Shown one piece after another: positions 10,625 to 21,930 of a stretch of 64,000 bases of DNA. A program made the position numbers and the translations under genes. Each line of letters starts with the position of its first letter. Position 1 is the stretch's first letter. The notes under the pieces are model-generated. The model did not search any database. It had not been told where the DNA came from and saw only the letters and a list, made by a program, of their open reading frames with translations. This DNA is from Aedes albopictus (lineage: Eukaryota > Arthropoda > Insecta > Diptera > Culicidae): assembly GCF_035046485.1 (NCBI RefSeq), contig NC_085137.1, forward strand, positions 131,072,703 through 131,136,702, given 5' to 3'.

Positions 10625-11440
10625 GTCAGTTGGGAGTTAGATGTGGTAAGGAGATTGAATTATAATCTATGTAAATATCTTCGAGACAATCAATGGCATT
10701 CAACTCTGCACTGCATATAATACAATATCGTTAAACATCCATAGATTTTTGTGTGAAATTCTTTCGAAATATCGTTCGGTAATATCGCTAGACATACAGA
10801 CTCCATTGTGGTCATTGGCTTCCTCTCAGCAACTCTTACCCTACTTCCTCGTGGCACTAATTTGGCTGCAAGCAACCTTAGGGAAGGTCGGATAACCAAC
10901 CCCTGTGGGAACTTAGGCGATCGTAGACTGACAGGTAGGTAAGGGAGGGCGTATTTGCTTCTGCAAGCCTAAGCGTCTGTTCTCCAGGAAAGTCCGAGTG
11001 TTAGTGATAGACTCTTAGCTCAGCTGAGCTTCCAGAAAGCGACTAGGCAAGACTTGTGATTCGAAGCCGGGTCCGTGGAACTGTCAATCTCTCAACTTCT
11101 TCAGGAGCAATTACATGATCATCGATCTACTGAAGGACCGTGAGTTCATCATTGTGAAGCTGCAGGAGATTGATTGATTTGTCTTTATTAGAGACTTTCA
11201 GCCTGCAGGAGATGTGTTGGACAGGATCCATTGTGCAAACGTTTAGGTATGATCATACCACCTACCAGAGCCGCGGAAACTCAAGCGAACTGCAAACTGC
11301 TTTCATCGAGCAGGCGTTTCAATGTGCAGGTTGATGATCAAGGGTTGATTGCTAGTTTTTCAACTTCTGTATAATTAACGAGCGCAGTCCTCATCCCGGA
11401 GCCACCAATGATGACTTGTAAGGTTTTTTTGTGTGACACT
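10625..11440. other. intergenic, unassigned; possible retroelement debris
   Basis: No frame above 69 codons. The stretch from 10820 to 11220 has the base composition and words of retroelement sequence (for example TTGATTTGTCTTTATTAGAG at 11175), but I could not place it in a family. Confidence 0.3.
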
Positions 11441-14160
11441 CCAAATATGCTTGTATGACTTGTAAGATTTTACGAGTTAATGGAAAGCCCCTTATGACCT
11501 TATTTGGGGATTTCTACCAGCATACATCCAGGAGTTACATCAATAAGGGTAAGATTTTTTTTATCCAAGAATTGTGTCGAAAAATTCTTCAACAATTTAT
11601 TTAAATTAAGGATGTTATTCAGTATTCCTCTATGCACTGCTTCAGGAATTCTTACGGTGTTATCTTTGAGAATGGTTTCAAAAGTACTTTAGAGAACTTC
11701 AAATGATTCTTGCACAGGCTACATCAAGTATTTCTCGAGATATTTATTCATGAAGCCCATCAATCATTTATTTCAATGATATGACTCAGGATTTATCTAG
11801 AAAAGAATTATCAAGAAATTCCAGAAAGAACTTCTACAAAAAATTCTCCAATGATTCCTTCAGAAACAAATATTCTACCAAGAAATTAGAATCTTTTCTA
11901 GAATCTCTAGTATTCAGCAGATCCTCCAAATATTCCTTTAATGATTTTTCCATGCTAGTCAAGCATTTCTCCAAAGATTCTTCAAGGATTCCTCAATTAT
12001 TTCCTCTTTTCCTCTTTCAGAGATGTCTTCAAGCATATATCTTGACATTTTATCAATCATTCATCATTCATCTTGATGTCCTTTTGAAGATTTCTGAAGA
12101 TTTTTTCCAAGAATTCTTTCAGAAATTCCTCGAAGAATTCCTTAACGAATTCACTGCAATAATTTCTTTGAAAAAAATCTCCAATGATTCTCCCTAAGGT
12201 TTTTCTCAGACATTAATCCTAGAATTCCTCCATTAATTTCAGAAGAGTACGTTGGATAAAAAATCAGGAATCTCTCCAAGGATTCCTACAGATGTTCCTT
12301 TGAGAACACCTACAGGAAGCTTTTCGAATAAAGAAATCTTTAAAATCCATTTACTCCAGGAGTTTTCTCAAAGATTCCTTTAGGAATTTTTGCTACCATA
12401 CAAAGTTTACACTTTATAAAATATCTTATTTTGAGAAAACTCTTTCAAAATTCTGTCGAGAAACCTTTTGAAGAATCCTTCTAAGTTTTTATCAAGCATC
12501 TTAGTCAAGAATTTCTTCAGGATTTATTAATGTTTTCTCCAGAAATTCCTCTTCAAAAAATGGGGCAATGCATTTCTCGGAGGCTTTTAGATATCTAGTA
12601 GAATCAAATAATTTCTACAGCAGTTTCTCTTAGTTTTTTTTTTTTCATGAATTCCTCCTAAGAATATTTTGCCATTTTCTCCAGTAATTCTTTAAGAATG
12701 CTTAGACGCATCCTTTAAGTGATTAATGCAAGGCCATGATTTTATAGAGGCTTTCCATCGGGAATTCTTCAGGGATCACTTCAATTACTTCGGGAATTTT
12801 CCTAGGATTTCTTAAGTATTTCTTAAAAAAAATACTTGAAAATTTTACAAATATTTTTTCAGAACTTGTTCAATAATCTTCTTGGAAATTCCGGCGAAGG
12901 TATCATCAATCATTTGTCCAAGCATTTCGTGTTTAATTTATTTAATAATTTCTCCAAGAATTCTACCGAAGGTTCCTTTTGTGACTTTTTCAGGGATTGC
13001 TAAAGGAATTCTTCCAAGTTTTTATTCGAAATTTTAAAGGAATTCCTTCGAAGATGCCTAAAGATTCTAAAGAAACTCCTCCTAAAGCTCCTTCGGGTAT
13101 TTTCTCAAAATTTCTTTAGTAGTTCATCCAATAAATCCTCTTGCAATTTCTCCAAAGGATCCTTCAGTGTTAATTCAAGTATTCTTTATTAATTTCTTAA
13201 AATGATTTCATGAAGCGATTCTCCAAGTATTTAATTAGAAATTTCATACATTATTTTCTTATTTTCCCAGAATTTTCACCAATAACTTTGTAAGAAAATT
13301 CACCAACAATTTTGGAGAATTCTTTCATGTAAGGATTTCGTCATTTATTTTTACAGTTATCCTGCACGAATGTTTACCAAGATTCTTACAATTTTTTTTC
13401 AATTTCACAAGAGGACCCTATTTACGAGAAATGCTTCAGAAATTCCTCCAATAATTCTTTCAAGTATTCAGGAAATCCTCCAATGCTTACTTCAGAAATA
13501 TATAAAAAAAAGTAAGATTTCTTTCAAGAAATCTCACAGAAATTCACAGAAATCTCCTTCTTCTTATTCTTTTAGGAATTATTCCAAGATATCCATCACA
13601 TTTTTTCTATTGAAGCTATCAATGATTTTTTTAGCGATAACACCAAGAATTCTTCCAGGTTTTCTTCACGAAACCTCTTAGAAATTTACGATTTCATCAA
13701 GTATTATCTTCAAATAATTCATGAGGAACTTCTCCGAAAATTCTTTCTTGGATATCTTTTGTGGTTCATCTAGTTAATTCAAGTTACAAATTCCAAAAAA
13801 AGTTACCCCAGAACTCCTCTAAGTATTTCCGAAGGAATTCCTTCAGAAATATTCCCAAGAATTTCATAAAAAATTTTAAAAATATTTCCAAAACGATTCT
13901 TTTGGACCTACCCCACATGATCCTTTCAGCAATTATCCAGAAGAATTCTTTAGGAATTCCTTAGAGGATTTTTTTTTCGAAAATTTCTTCATGCGTTCTT
14001 TTTGCAATCCCCCAAACGATTTTTCTATAAGTCCTTCCATGGATTTCCTAGGATTTTTTTCCAAGCATTTCTTGCAAGGATTTGTTCAGAAATTCTTCCA
14101 ATAACTACTGTAGGAAATAGTCCAAAGATACGCGTCCATTACGCGATATTGCAAGCCCTC
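11441..14160. repeat. 2.7-kb 12-base-period array, GAATTCCTCCAA type
   Basis: The array is made of imperfect TTCCTCCAAGAATTC, TTTCAGGAATTCC and ATTCTTCCAAG words, mostly pyrimidine-rich on the plus strand. It is more diverged and AT-richer than the array at 62870-64000, which has the complementary sense. Frames of 60-138 codons inside are by-products of the period. Confidence 0.75.
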
Positions 14161-14164
14161 CCAA

Positions 14165-14440
14165 GTAACCAAAAGTTTCGCTCCCCATGACAAAATGCAC
14201 TTTCAAGTTCCGCGAAGTTCAGATAAAGTTCTGAACTTTCTGGCTGCTTAAGAGGCTAACGATGAGCCTTGCGGGAACTTCGGTCACAAATTTCGGCAAT
14301 GCTCATTGTTAGCCTATTAAGCAGCCACAAAATTCCATTCGGAACTTTATCTGATCTTCGCGGAACTTTAAAGCTGCTTAAGATGCTGCTCGGAACTTTG
14401 TCGGAACTTTCAAGTTCATAGAAGTTCAGTTCAGTAGCAT
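14165..14440. mobile_element. foldback/MITE next to the assembly gap
   Basis: AAGTTCCGCGAAGTTCAGAT near 14200 pairs with its inverted counterpart near 14340-14368, and AGAGGCTAACGATGAGC pairs with GCTCATTGTTAGCCT. A further AAGTTC-rich arm runs into the N run at 14445. The element's right end is therefore probably hidden in the gap. Confidence 0.65.
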
Positions 14441-14444
14441 TGTA

Positions 14445-14944
14445 NNNNNNNNNNNNNNNNNNNNNNNNNNNNNNNNNNNNNNNNNNNNNNNNNNNNNNNN
14501 NNNNNNNNNNNNNNNNNNNNNNNNNNNNNNNNNNNNNNNNNNNNNNNNNNNNNNNNNNNNNNNNNNNNNNNNNNNNNNNNNNNNNNNNNNNNNNNNNNNN
14601 NNNNNNNNNNNNNNNNNNNNNNNNNNNNNNNNNNNNNNNNNNNNNNNNNNNNNNNNNNNNNNNNNNNNNNNNNNNNNNNNNNNNNNNNNNNNNNNNNNNN
14701 NNNNNNNNNNNNNNNNNNNNNNNNNNNNNNNNNNNNNNNNNNNNNNNNNNNNNNNNNNNNNNNNNNNNNNNNNNNNNNNNNNNNNNNNNNNNNNNNNNNN
14801 NNNNNNNNNNNNNNNNNNNNNNNNNNNNNNNNNNNNNNNNNNNNNNNNNNNNNNNNNNNNNNNNNNNNNNNNNNNNNNNNNNNNNNNNNNNNNNNNNNNN
14901 NNNNNNNNNNNNNNNNNNNNNNNNNNNNNNNNNNNNNNNNNNNN
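14445..14944. other. assembly gap, 500 N
   Basis: Exactly 500 N, a fixed-size placeholder. Reading frames through it are meaningless. Confidence 0.98.
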
Positions 14945-15440
14945 ACAGCAAATCGAATTAAGTGTAAACTGATAAGAAAGATAAAACACTGAGATTTTTA
15001 GAAGCAAACATGAAACAGTAAAATATCATAAATGACTGAATGACAAAAAGAAAGAGCAACAAAACTTTAAAACTACAGCAGATAGGTTATATAATACTGA
15101 CCCGCAATAGACGTGATTTTGGTTTACCTAGAAGCCATACAATCAGCAACTGTATATAAATCCGATTAACGTTGCTGCTAAAATATGCTTCGGATATCTT
15201 CCAGTTGTGCCACAGTGCAAGGCAATGAAATGACCGGTATGTCCGATCTTGGTTGTATTTGTTCCAACGGCGACCATCAATGCAAATACAACAACGTAAC
15301 CCGAAACTCTGTGATCAAACAAATTTCTACGACACTTCGAATGCCGGTAGTGAAGATGTATTGAGCGTTTATACCATGTTCACTCGCCATATATGAAGCT
15401 TGCATGTGTATATCACTACAAGCGGCCAACTCTCTCCATC
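14945..15440. other. intergenic upstream of the third GST
   Basis: No gene, repeat match or terminal repeats found. Confidence 0.35.
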
Positions 15441-15444
15441 ACCA

Positions 15445-15603
15445 TGACTGAGCCGTTTGTAGGCGGCTACAGCCAAATGCAACGAAGAACCGGTCAGTCT
15501 GGTTAAAAATATTCCATCTCTCTATCGACGTGTGTATTTGTTTGTCTGTGCTGCCGAATTTTCATCCCGGCTCCATTGCAGTCGCTTCTATCGGTTGATC
15601 AGT
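15445..15603 (+). promoter_or_regulatory. candidate promoter elements of the third GST
   Basis: TGACTGAGC at 15445-15453 fits the CncC/Maf core TGACNNNGC and lies about 200 bases before the start codon, close to the distance of the ARE-like site of the first GST. TCAGT at 15599-15603 is an initiator-like pentamer 45-49 bases before the ATG. No TATA box is seen. Confidence 0.3.
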
Positions 15604-15647
15604 AGCAATTTGGTTGAGTGATTGGCTAGTTTTGATATTATCGGAAG

Positions 15648-16377
15648 ATGTCTCCAATAACTTTGTACACTACACGGCGTACTCCGGCCGGTCGAGCTGT
15701 GGAGATCACCGCCAAGTTAATTGGCGTCGAATTGGACGTCAAGTTTATTGATTTGTCCAAGAAGGAACATTTGACTGAGGAATTTTTGAAGGTTGGTTTG
15801 AGATTGTTTGAAAGCTTGAGAGTTCAGGTGATTAATAGAGTTCCGTTTCTAGTTGAACCCTCAACATACAGTGCCAACGATCGTCGATAACGGAGTGGCT
15901 CTGTACGACAGTCACGCGATCATCGTCTACCTGGTGCAGAAATACGCCAAAGATGACGCCCTGTATCCGAAAGATCTGGTGACGCAAGCTCGCGTCAACG
16001 CATTGCTGCATTTCGAGTCGGGCATTTTGTTTGCTCGACTTCGAGGAACGTTGGAACCCATCTTCTACCATGGGTTCCCGGAGGTTCCACAGGACAAACT
16101 GACTGCCATCCACGGAGCGTATGACCTGTTGGAGGCTACGCTGCAGTCCGACTACCTGGTTGGCAACTCGCTGACACTCGCCGATGTCAGTTGCAGCACA
16201 TCGCTATCCACACTGAACGCCCTGTTCCCAGTCGATGCCGGAAAGTGTCCGAAACTGGTTGCGTATCTACAACGTTTGGAAAAGAACATGCCGAGCTACA
16301 AGGAGCTGAACTCGGATCGTGCAGCCGAAGCGGTCGATTTCTTCAAGCAGAAGCTGGAAGAAAACAAAAAGAAGTGA
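15648..16377 (+). CDS. epsilon-class glutathione S-transferase, 2 exons, 222 aa, Thr at the catalytic Ser position
   Basis: Exons are 15648-15791 and 15853-16377 with one 61-base intron after codon 48, the same place as in the first two GSTs. The second family intron is absent: the sequence runs straight through RGTLEPIFYHG. The N domain has the RTPAGR motif, so the usual Ser12 is Thr12. His41, NPQH with His53, Val55-Pro56 and Asp67-Ser68 are kept. The C domain ends in a Lys/Glu-rich tail. A Thr could still lower the glutathione thiol pKa, but activity is unknown. AATAAA at 16377-16382 overlaps the stop codon's last base. The next GST starts 110 bases later. By sequence it looks GSTE3-like; orthology is not proven. 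Confidence 0.93.
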
Positions 16378-16453
16378 ATAAAAATAAATATGGCATCACT
16401 GGGTGGGTGATTTTCTAAAATAAAACTCAGTCTATGTTTGTTTTCTTTCTTTA

Positions 16454-16460
16454 TCAGTCG
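16454..16460 (+). promoter_or_regulatory. TCAGTCG initiator of the fourth GST
   Basis: TCAGTCG followed by TTCG matches the arthropod initiator TCAGTY. It lies 34 bases before the ATG at 16488. A transcript starting here would exclude the ATG at 16434 and make 16488 the first start codon, giving the N-terminal extension. A second TCAGTC lies at about 16428. Confidence 0.4.
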
Positions 16461-16487
16461 TTCGAATTCATTTCTGCGGTAGTAAAA

Positions 16488-17364
16488 ATGATAACAAGCA
16501 GATTATTGCCGAACGTTGCTCGATTCACCATTGGAACGCAAGCTTCCATTGCAGCAGGGATGGCCACCAATACTCCCCGAATTAAGCTCTACACCAACCC
16601 AATCAGTCCACCGGGGCGATCGGTAGAACTTACGGCGAAGGCGATCGACCTTGACATTGAAGTCATTGCCATCGATCTTCTGGGGAACGACACCCTTAAA
16701 CCGGACTACCTGCTCAAGAACCCCCAGCACACGATCCCTATGATCGACGACGAAGGTAAGTTCATTTGGGACAGCCAGGCGATCAACGTGTACCTTACGA
16801 CCGTCTACGGACGCAATGAAGATCTCTATCCGAACGATCCCTTCGTACGCGCCAAGGTGAACGCCGGTCTACACTTCAACTCCGGGGTGCTTTTCAGCCG
16901 GCTGAAGCTGTTGATCGTAAGTTTGATGTTCCAGGTATTCTGAACACATCCCTCATGTAACTCTCAACCACAGTCCCCAGTAATCCGAGGATTCAAACAA
17001 ATCCTGGACCCCGAGAAAGTCGAGTATTTCCACATCGGTCTCCAGTTGTTCGAGGATACGCTACACGACGATTACTACATTGGCAATCGGATGACCTTGG
17101 CTGATTTGAGCTGCGTTTCGTCGGTCTCCAGCTTCGACGCCGTTCTGCCAATCAGTCGCGAGAAGTACCTATAATAAACGATGCTCTTGCGTAACTGCGA
17201 GAAACTCAAGTGCGGTGTGTTTATGATTTGCGTTTTTTTGTTTTTGTAGATTTCCAAAAACTGTCGACTGGTTGAGACGGATGGAACAGTTGCCGTATTA
17301 CAACGAGGCAAACGGAAATGGAGCTCGGCAGTTGGCGAAGGTTGTGGAGAGCTTCCTGAAATGA
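16488..17364 (+). CDS. epsilon-class glutathione S-transferase, 3 exons, 244 aa, presequence-like N-terminus
   Basis: Exons are 16488-16916, 16974-17164 and 17250-17364, with introns of 57 and 85 bases. The last intron is phase 2 and joins K to FPKTVDWLRRMEQLPYYNEA. It lacks the codon-48 intron of the other genes and has a third intron they lack. Starting at 16488 adds 24 residues before the usual Met at 16560; these hold two Arg, no acidic residue and many Ala, Ile, Thr and Ser, like a mitochondrial targeting sequence. From the inner Met the protein is 220 aa. It has SPPGRS with the catalytic-type Ser (Ser16 from the inner Met), NPQH, Trp-Asp-Ser for glutathione, and MTLADLSC. His41 is replaced by Thr (GNDTLKP). 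It resembles GSTE4 or GSTE7. AATAAA at 17599-17604 may end the transcript. Confidence 0.9.
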
Positions 17365-17598
17365 ATGGACAATGGACAACGGTTTCGAATCATTGAGGGA
17401 CTGTGACGTTATGCTTTTAAAAATGAGTGATGATTCTTTAAACGTCTGTTTGGACTTGTTGCATTTGATAAGTAACATAAAGTTGTGAAGTTTGATGTGT
17501 TCAAAAGTGCATTTAGATAATCCCCAGCATGTCAATATGGCACGGGATAACTAAACTAGTTAATCAAATCTTCCAAGTTGTAAGTTTTATGAATACTG

Positions 17599-17604
17599 AA
17601 TAAA
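17599..17604 (+). terminator. polyadenylation signal downstream of the fourth GST
   Basis: AATAAA about 235 bases after the stop codon at 17362-17364; the first canonical signal found there. Confidence 0.45.
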
Positions 17605-17889
17605 TTTTGAACAATTTTAATGTTTGTTTCCGTATTCTTACAGATTGTGATTTTTGTGAATTAAATGTATCTAAGAGTTAATCGATCAAAAAAAATCTAG
17701 ATGATCTAAAAGTTAATATATATAAAAGCATGAGAAGACTTGAGTACTGTGCCAGAAACTCACTTGGGTTGGCGCACTTGAACTGTTAAAGTTTCGCTCT
17801 TCAATCTCTGATATCAATAAAAAGAGCACCTAAAAAGGGAGAAAAAAAATAATTTTGATTTTTTCAGTTTCTCCGTGTATTCTCCAGGC

Positions 17890-19613
17890 CAGTGGAAAAA
17901 ATCGCCCACTGGGGGGCGAAAATCAGGCCGAAGGGGGCGAAAATCAGACCGAAGGGGGCGAAAATTTAAAAAACCAAAATAGGGGGAGAAAATGCCAAAA
18001 ATGAGGGGGCGTTTTTTTTAAATAGTTGAGATATATCAAAAGTATTGAAATACAAGTCCAGAATATCAAATGAACCAATTAATCTACTTGACATTTCAGG
18101 ATTTATTGTTTCTAGGATTATTGAAAAATGTCTCCTCCGAGATCGACTACATTTTACATAATTTTCGAAGATTATGGGAATCACCAGGGATTGAGACCGT
18201 AAGTTTAAGAATCCACCATATTGTATATAAACATTTGTGTATCCAATGCTTTGTTAATGTGGATACACGATGGATGTTGGCTCCTGTCAGAACCATTAGG
18301 TGGGAATAGGATTACCATATACGTGATGTGAACTTTTTATTAGCAAAATTCCAAAAAAATAAGTAAATTTTACACCCAAACGAATTTCCGGAACAATTCC
18401 TAGTGATACTGGAGATCCAAAAAATAAGAAACTTCTTTTGCGAAAATTCATGATTGATTTTTGTCCAAATTATGAAAGGAACAGTTTTTTTCTTAATAAG
18501 AAAGTTTTGCTATTGATTTATATGCGTTTTTCTAATGAAAATATCAATTAAAATCATGAAGTTTAAGATGAATCTGAGAACACTTTTTGAATGAAAGTCG
18601 TCACACATTGTTTGAAAATATTTCAGATACACGGGTAAAAATCCGAAACCCAAAACATGACGAAAAAGTCATAAAATCATGAAATATGTCGCTTCATGAC
18701 AACATGACCACAAGTCATATTATCATGCCAAAAACGACGAATGTCATAACTATTTTTTACAATTTTCATAAAAAAAGTCATGGTTGACGAAGACGTTACG
18801 ACAAACTTTTACTTGTTAATCTTTATGCAACATTATGATGCTGATTCATAGATCCATGCCGCTGTGTCATAAAACCATGAAATAGCGTCAGGAACACACA
18901 TATATCGCCCAACTATGACGCATTTTGCCAGTTTCGGGTTCCGGAATTTTGCCCGGGTAAGCTCCTCGGAGGAATTCCAAACATTGTTTATTACTAGAAG
19001 CTTTTTTGAAAATTTTCCACAAATTCAGCGTCGAATTTCCTCAAAACCGAGTAATGACTGCATGTGTGCATGTCTGTATGACTATTTATTTGACAATAAA
19101 AAGTTCCCCAATTCATAGGAAGCTTGTGAATTCGCATCTATGGATTCCTAATTTTCCTGATTTGAGTACTCGTGACCAAACATCTCGGGTGTCGAAGAAC
19201 CACCTTTTAGAATACTACTAAAACATCTGATTGGGGATAGTGTTAAAAAGTGTTTGTAAATGTTCCCAGTCTGTTCTGTTTTGCTCGATTTTGTTCAAGA
19301 ATATGTATAGCATGAACCTGATTTCAAAATGTATTGTTTAACAAGCAAAAATGAAGTTGAATCATGATTTTTTTTTCATATGCAGACAATCAGTGCATTT
19401 GCATAACAACTCAATAAAAATGAGGGCAATACTAATTTAGATACATTGAATTCCAGTTTTTCCACAGCAGTGTCGAATACTGGGCTTTTAAAAGCTTCCG
19501 ATAAGCATATTTTCAGCTTTTTATCATGGAAAAAATAAATCTCTTTAGGGGGGCGAAAATGTTTTTCTCAAGTTCTAAGGGGGCGATACCCCCTAAAAGT
19601 TTGGGAAACACTG
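17890..19613. mobile_element. non-autonomous hAT-type element, 1.7 kb
   Basis: Ends are CAGTGG... and ...TTTGGGAAACACTG, flanked by 8-base duplications CTCCAGGC (17882-17889) and CTCTAGGC (19614-19621), one mismatch. Both subterminal regions carry GGGGGCGAAAAT words in inverted orientation. No transposase frame remains. A second MITE is nested at 18630-18957. Confidence 0.8.
18630..18957. mobile_element. MITE nested in the hAT-type element
   Basis: The left end CACGGGTAAAAATCCGAAAC pairs imperfectly with the right end (GTTCCGGAATTTTGCCCGGG), and TA flanks both sides. The interior is rich in CATGAC and TCATGA words in both orientations. Confidence 0.65.
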
Positions 19614-19687
19614 CTCTAGGCCATTCAAACTTTCATGGAGTCTATGCAGTCATAGTATTTAGTTGGTTTCACAAGAAACAATAACAA

Positions 19688-20765
19688 CCTAGTCAACCAG
19701 TGATCGTATAAGATGTTGCAAAAGATGTTAAAGTGAAGGCGATATACGTACATTTTACAGGGGATAGACAAAATGATCGGGACAGGCAAAATTTTCACTT
19801 TTCAAAAAATGCTCAATTAGCTGTAACTTTTCGAAAAGTGCATCAAATATTTTCAAATTTTTACTGTAAGTTCCTCGACTAGTTGTGTATCAGTGGACAA
19901 AATTTGGAAAAGATCGGACAATTATTCACGAAGTTATAAATATTTTTAAAAAAGGTAAAATTATCCGATAGCCAACTTTGAGCTGTTATATCTCCGGATT
20001 CAATGAACCGAATGCAATGAAATTTTGTCCATTTATGACTTGTATAATGAGCTATGAAAAACCATTGACTTAACTTAATATTCTTAACACGGAAGAAAGT
20101 TATAACGATTAGATTATTTTTCTAAAAAAACACCAAATTACCCAAAACATCAACATCGTTTCAAAATTCAAGAAACAAATTATAGTTCATTTAGTTTCCC
20201 TCTAATTGACCTATATATAAATGCGTTTTGAAGGAAAGTAACAACATAGCCGACAATAAATTGAAAAAGTAATGGGATGCATATTAAAAATAGACCAATT
20301 TACTAAAAAATCGTGAAAAAAATAAAATCGCTATAACTTTTTCGCTTGTTAAAAATTTCAAGTTAAGTTAAATGTTTTCCAGAGTTTATTATATGAGTCA
20401 TGAATGGTCAAAATTTCATTGCAATCGGTTCATTGAATCCGGAGATATAACAGCTCAAAGTTGGCTATCGGATAATTTTATCTTTTTCAAAAATCTTTAT
20501 AACTTCGTGAAAAATTGTCCGATCTTTTCCAAATTTTGTCCACTGATACACAACTAGTTGAAGAACTTACAGTAAAAATTTGAGAATATTTGATGCACTT
20601 TTCGAAAAGTTACAGCTAGTTGAACATTTTTTGGAAAGTGAAAATTTTGCCTGTCCCGATCATTTTGTCTATCCCCTGTACATGCGCCTAAATGGAGGCA
20701 TGCACGCATATGGCCTCCACTTTATCATCTTATGCAACATCTTATACGATTGCTGATTGTCTGGG
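19688..20765. mobile_element. MITE (CCTAGTCAACC ends) split by a nested element
   Basis: The two outer parts match the uninterrupted copy at 38893-39047 end to end: AACCAGTGATCGTATAAGAT on the left and TGCAACATCTTATACGATT on the right. The interruption is the 921-base element at 19758-20678. Confidence 0.9.
19758..20678. mobile_element. 921-bp foldback element with TA duplication, Tc1/mariner type
   Basis: Ends are CAGGGGATAGACAAAATGAT and its inverse, with arms of roughly 300-350 bases pairing almost throughout. TA lies on both sides (19756-19757, 20679-20680). The copy at 38893-39047 shows the empty site with a single TA. No transposase is encoded. Confidence 0.92.
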
Positions 20766-21085
20766 AATGCATAGCCTGTCAGGATCTGAAAACCTCTTGG
20801 TATCTCGAAGAAATTTTCAAGTTATTCCAGGTCAATCAAACTACCATGAAGTTTAAAATTTCAGTCCTACATTACAGTAGCCTCTTAAGCCTTTAAAGAT
20901 CAATGAATGTAGGCTCAATGTACCAGTTATGGTTCTACATACTTGATTTTCAACCTTTTACGGAAAGCCTCGTTGCATAAATTACTATTTCCGTCACATT
21001 TTCATTATGCATGATCCATGATCCAATCGTTGAACTCTAGCGTTACCTAAACTGTTAGCATGACTGCCAGATTTTTTTTTATTTC
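20766..21085. other. intergenic, nothing recognised
   Basis: AT-rich; no gene or repeat partner seen. Confidence 0.35.
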
Positions 21086-21146
21086 AAGGGTATTTCAGGT
21101 GCGTTCCGGTTCCAAGGGTATTCCAGATGGTTTCAGGGGGTTCTAG

Positions 21147-21930
21147 CACCGACGAACCGACGTGACAGTGGTGATTCAAAAGTGTCCCCCCCAAATTTAA
21201 CGGTCGACCAGCGAAGCGAGCGAACGCTTCTGTCAAATTAGCGCAGGCGCGAACCTTCTCCTATATGAATACACGGGGGTTTAGAGTAGACATGGGTAAC
21301 TCACTCGCGAATCGGCTCAAAGAATCGATTCGCAAAACCGAGTGAGTGAGCCATGACTCTTTTCAAAAGAGTTACGATTCGCAGACGTTCTTACGGTTAC
21401 GAAAAGAGTTAGCACTGCCCGCTTAATAATGATTCGACACAGAGCATCGTAATCTTCGCTAATTCATATTTTTTTCATACTTATATTGTGTGACCGGCTC
21501 GCACCAGTGTCAGTGATTTGATTTTTCGGTGAAATTAACGAACATATGCGAATCCTGGATTTCACTACGTCATGCTCAGACGTTTGTGCATTTATTTAGT
21601 CAATGCCCGTACCATGCAATTGAGTTTTCTTGAATATTGGATAGAATTGTACGAAAAGGAGTCGGCTCACATCGAAATTTGTCATTTTTTTCAAATCCCA
21701 GAAATGAGTTACTGAATCGATCAAAAGAGTCGGTTCTTTTTCGAGAGTGAATCGGGAGCGAATCACTCTCAAAATTGAATCAGTTTTCCCATCTCTAGTT
21801 TAGAGTCAAGCTATCAAAACAACGCGAATCGTTATAGAGGAGGCGGTAGTGTTCGGTTATTTTTCATCATGGCGTCGGGGACAACAAATTTGAATTTATT
21901 TGTTCTAGCTGTCACGTCGGTTCGTCGGTG
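21147..21930. mobile_element. element with perfect 22-bp inverted ends and 7-bp duplication
   Basis: The left end starts CACCGACGAACCGACGTGAC and the right end is its exact inverse. GTTCTAG flanks both sides (21140-21146, 21931-21937). Without the nested hAT insertion the element is about 265 bases and non-coding. Confidence 0.88.
21288..21798. mobile_element. nested hAT-type element with 8-bp duplication
   Basis: The sequence is flanked by TTTAGAGT on both sides (21280-21287, 21799-21806), a perfect 8-base duplication. The ends read AGACATGGGTAACT and, inverted, CTAGAGATGGGAAAACT. The interior has inverted GAATCG and GAGTGAGT words and no transposase. Confidence 0.85.

Noticed and set aside
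14256..15007. Frames of 173-231 codons made mostly of X
   Set aside because: They run through the N gap.
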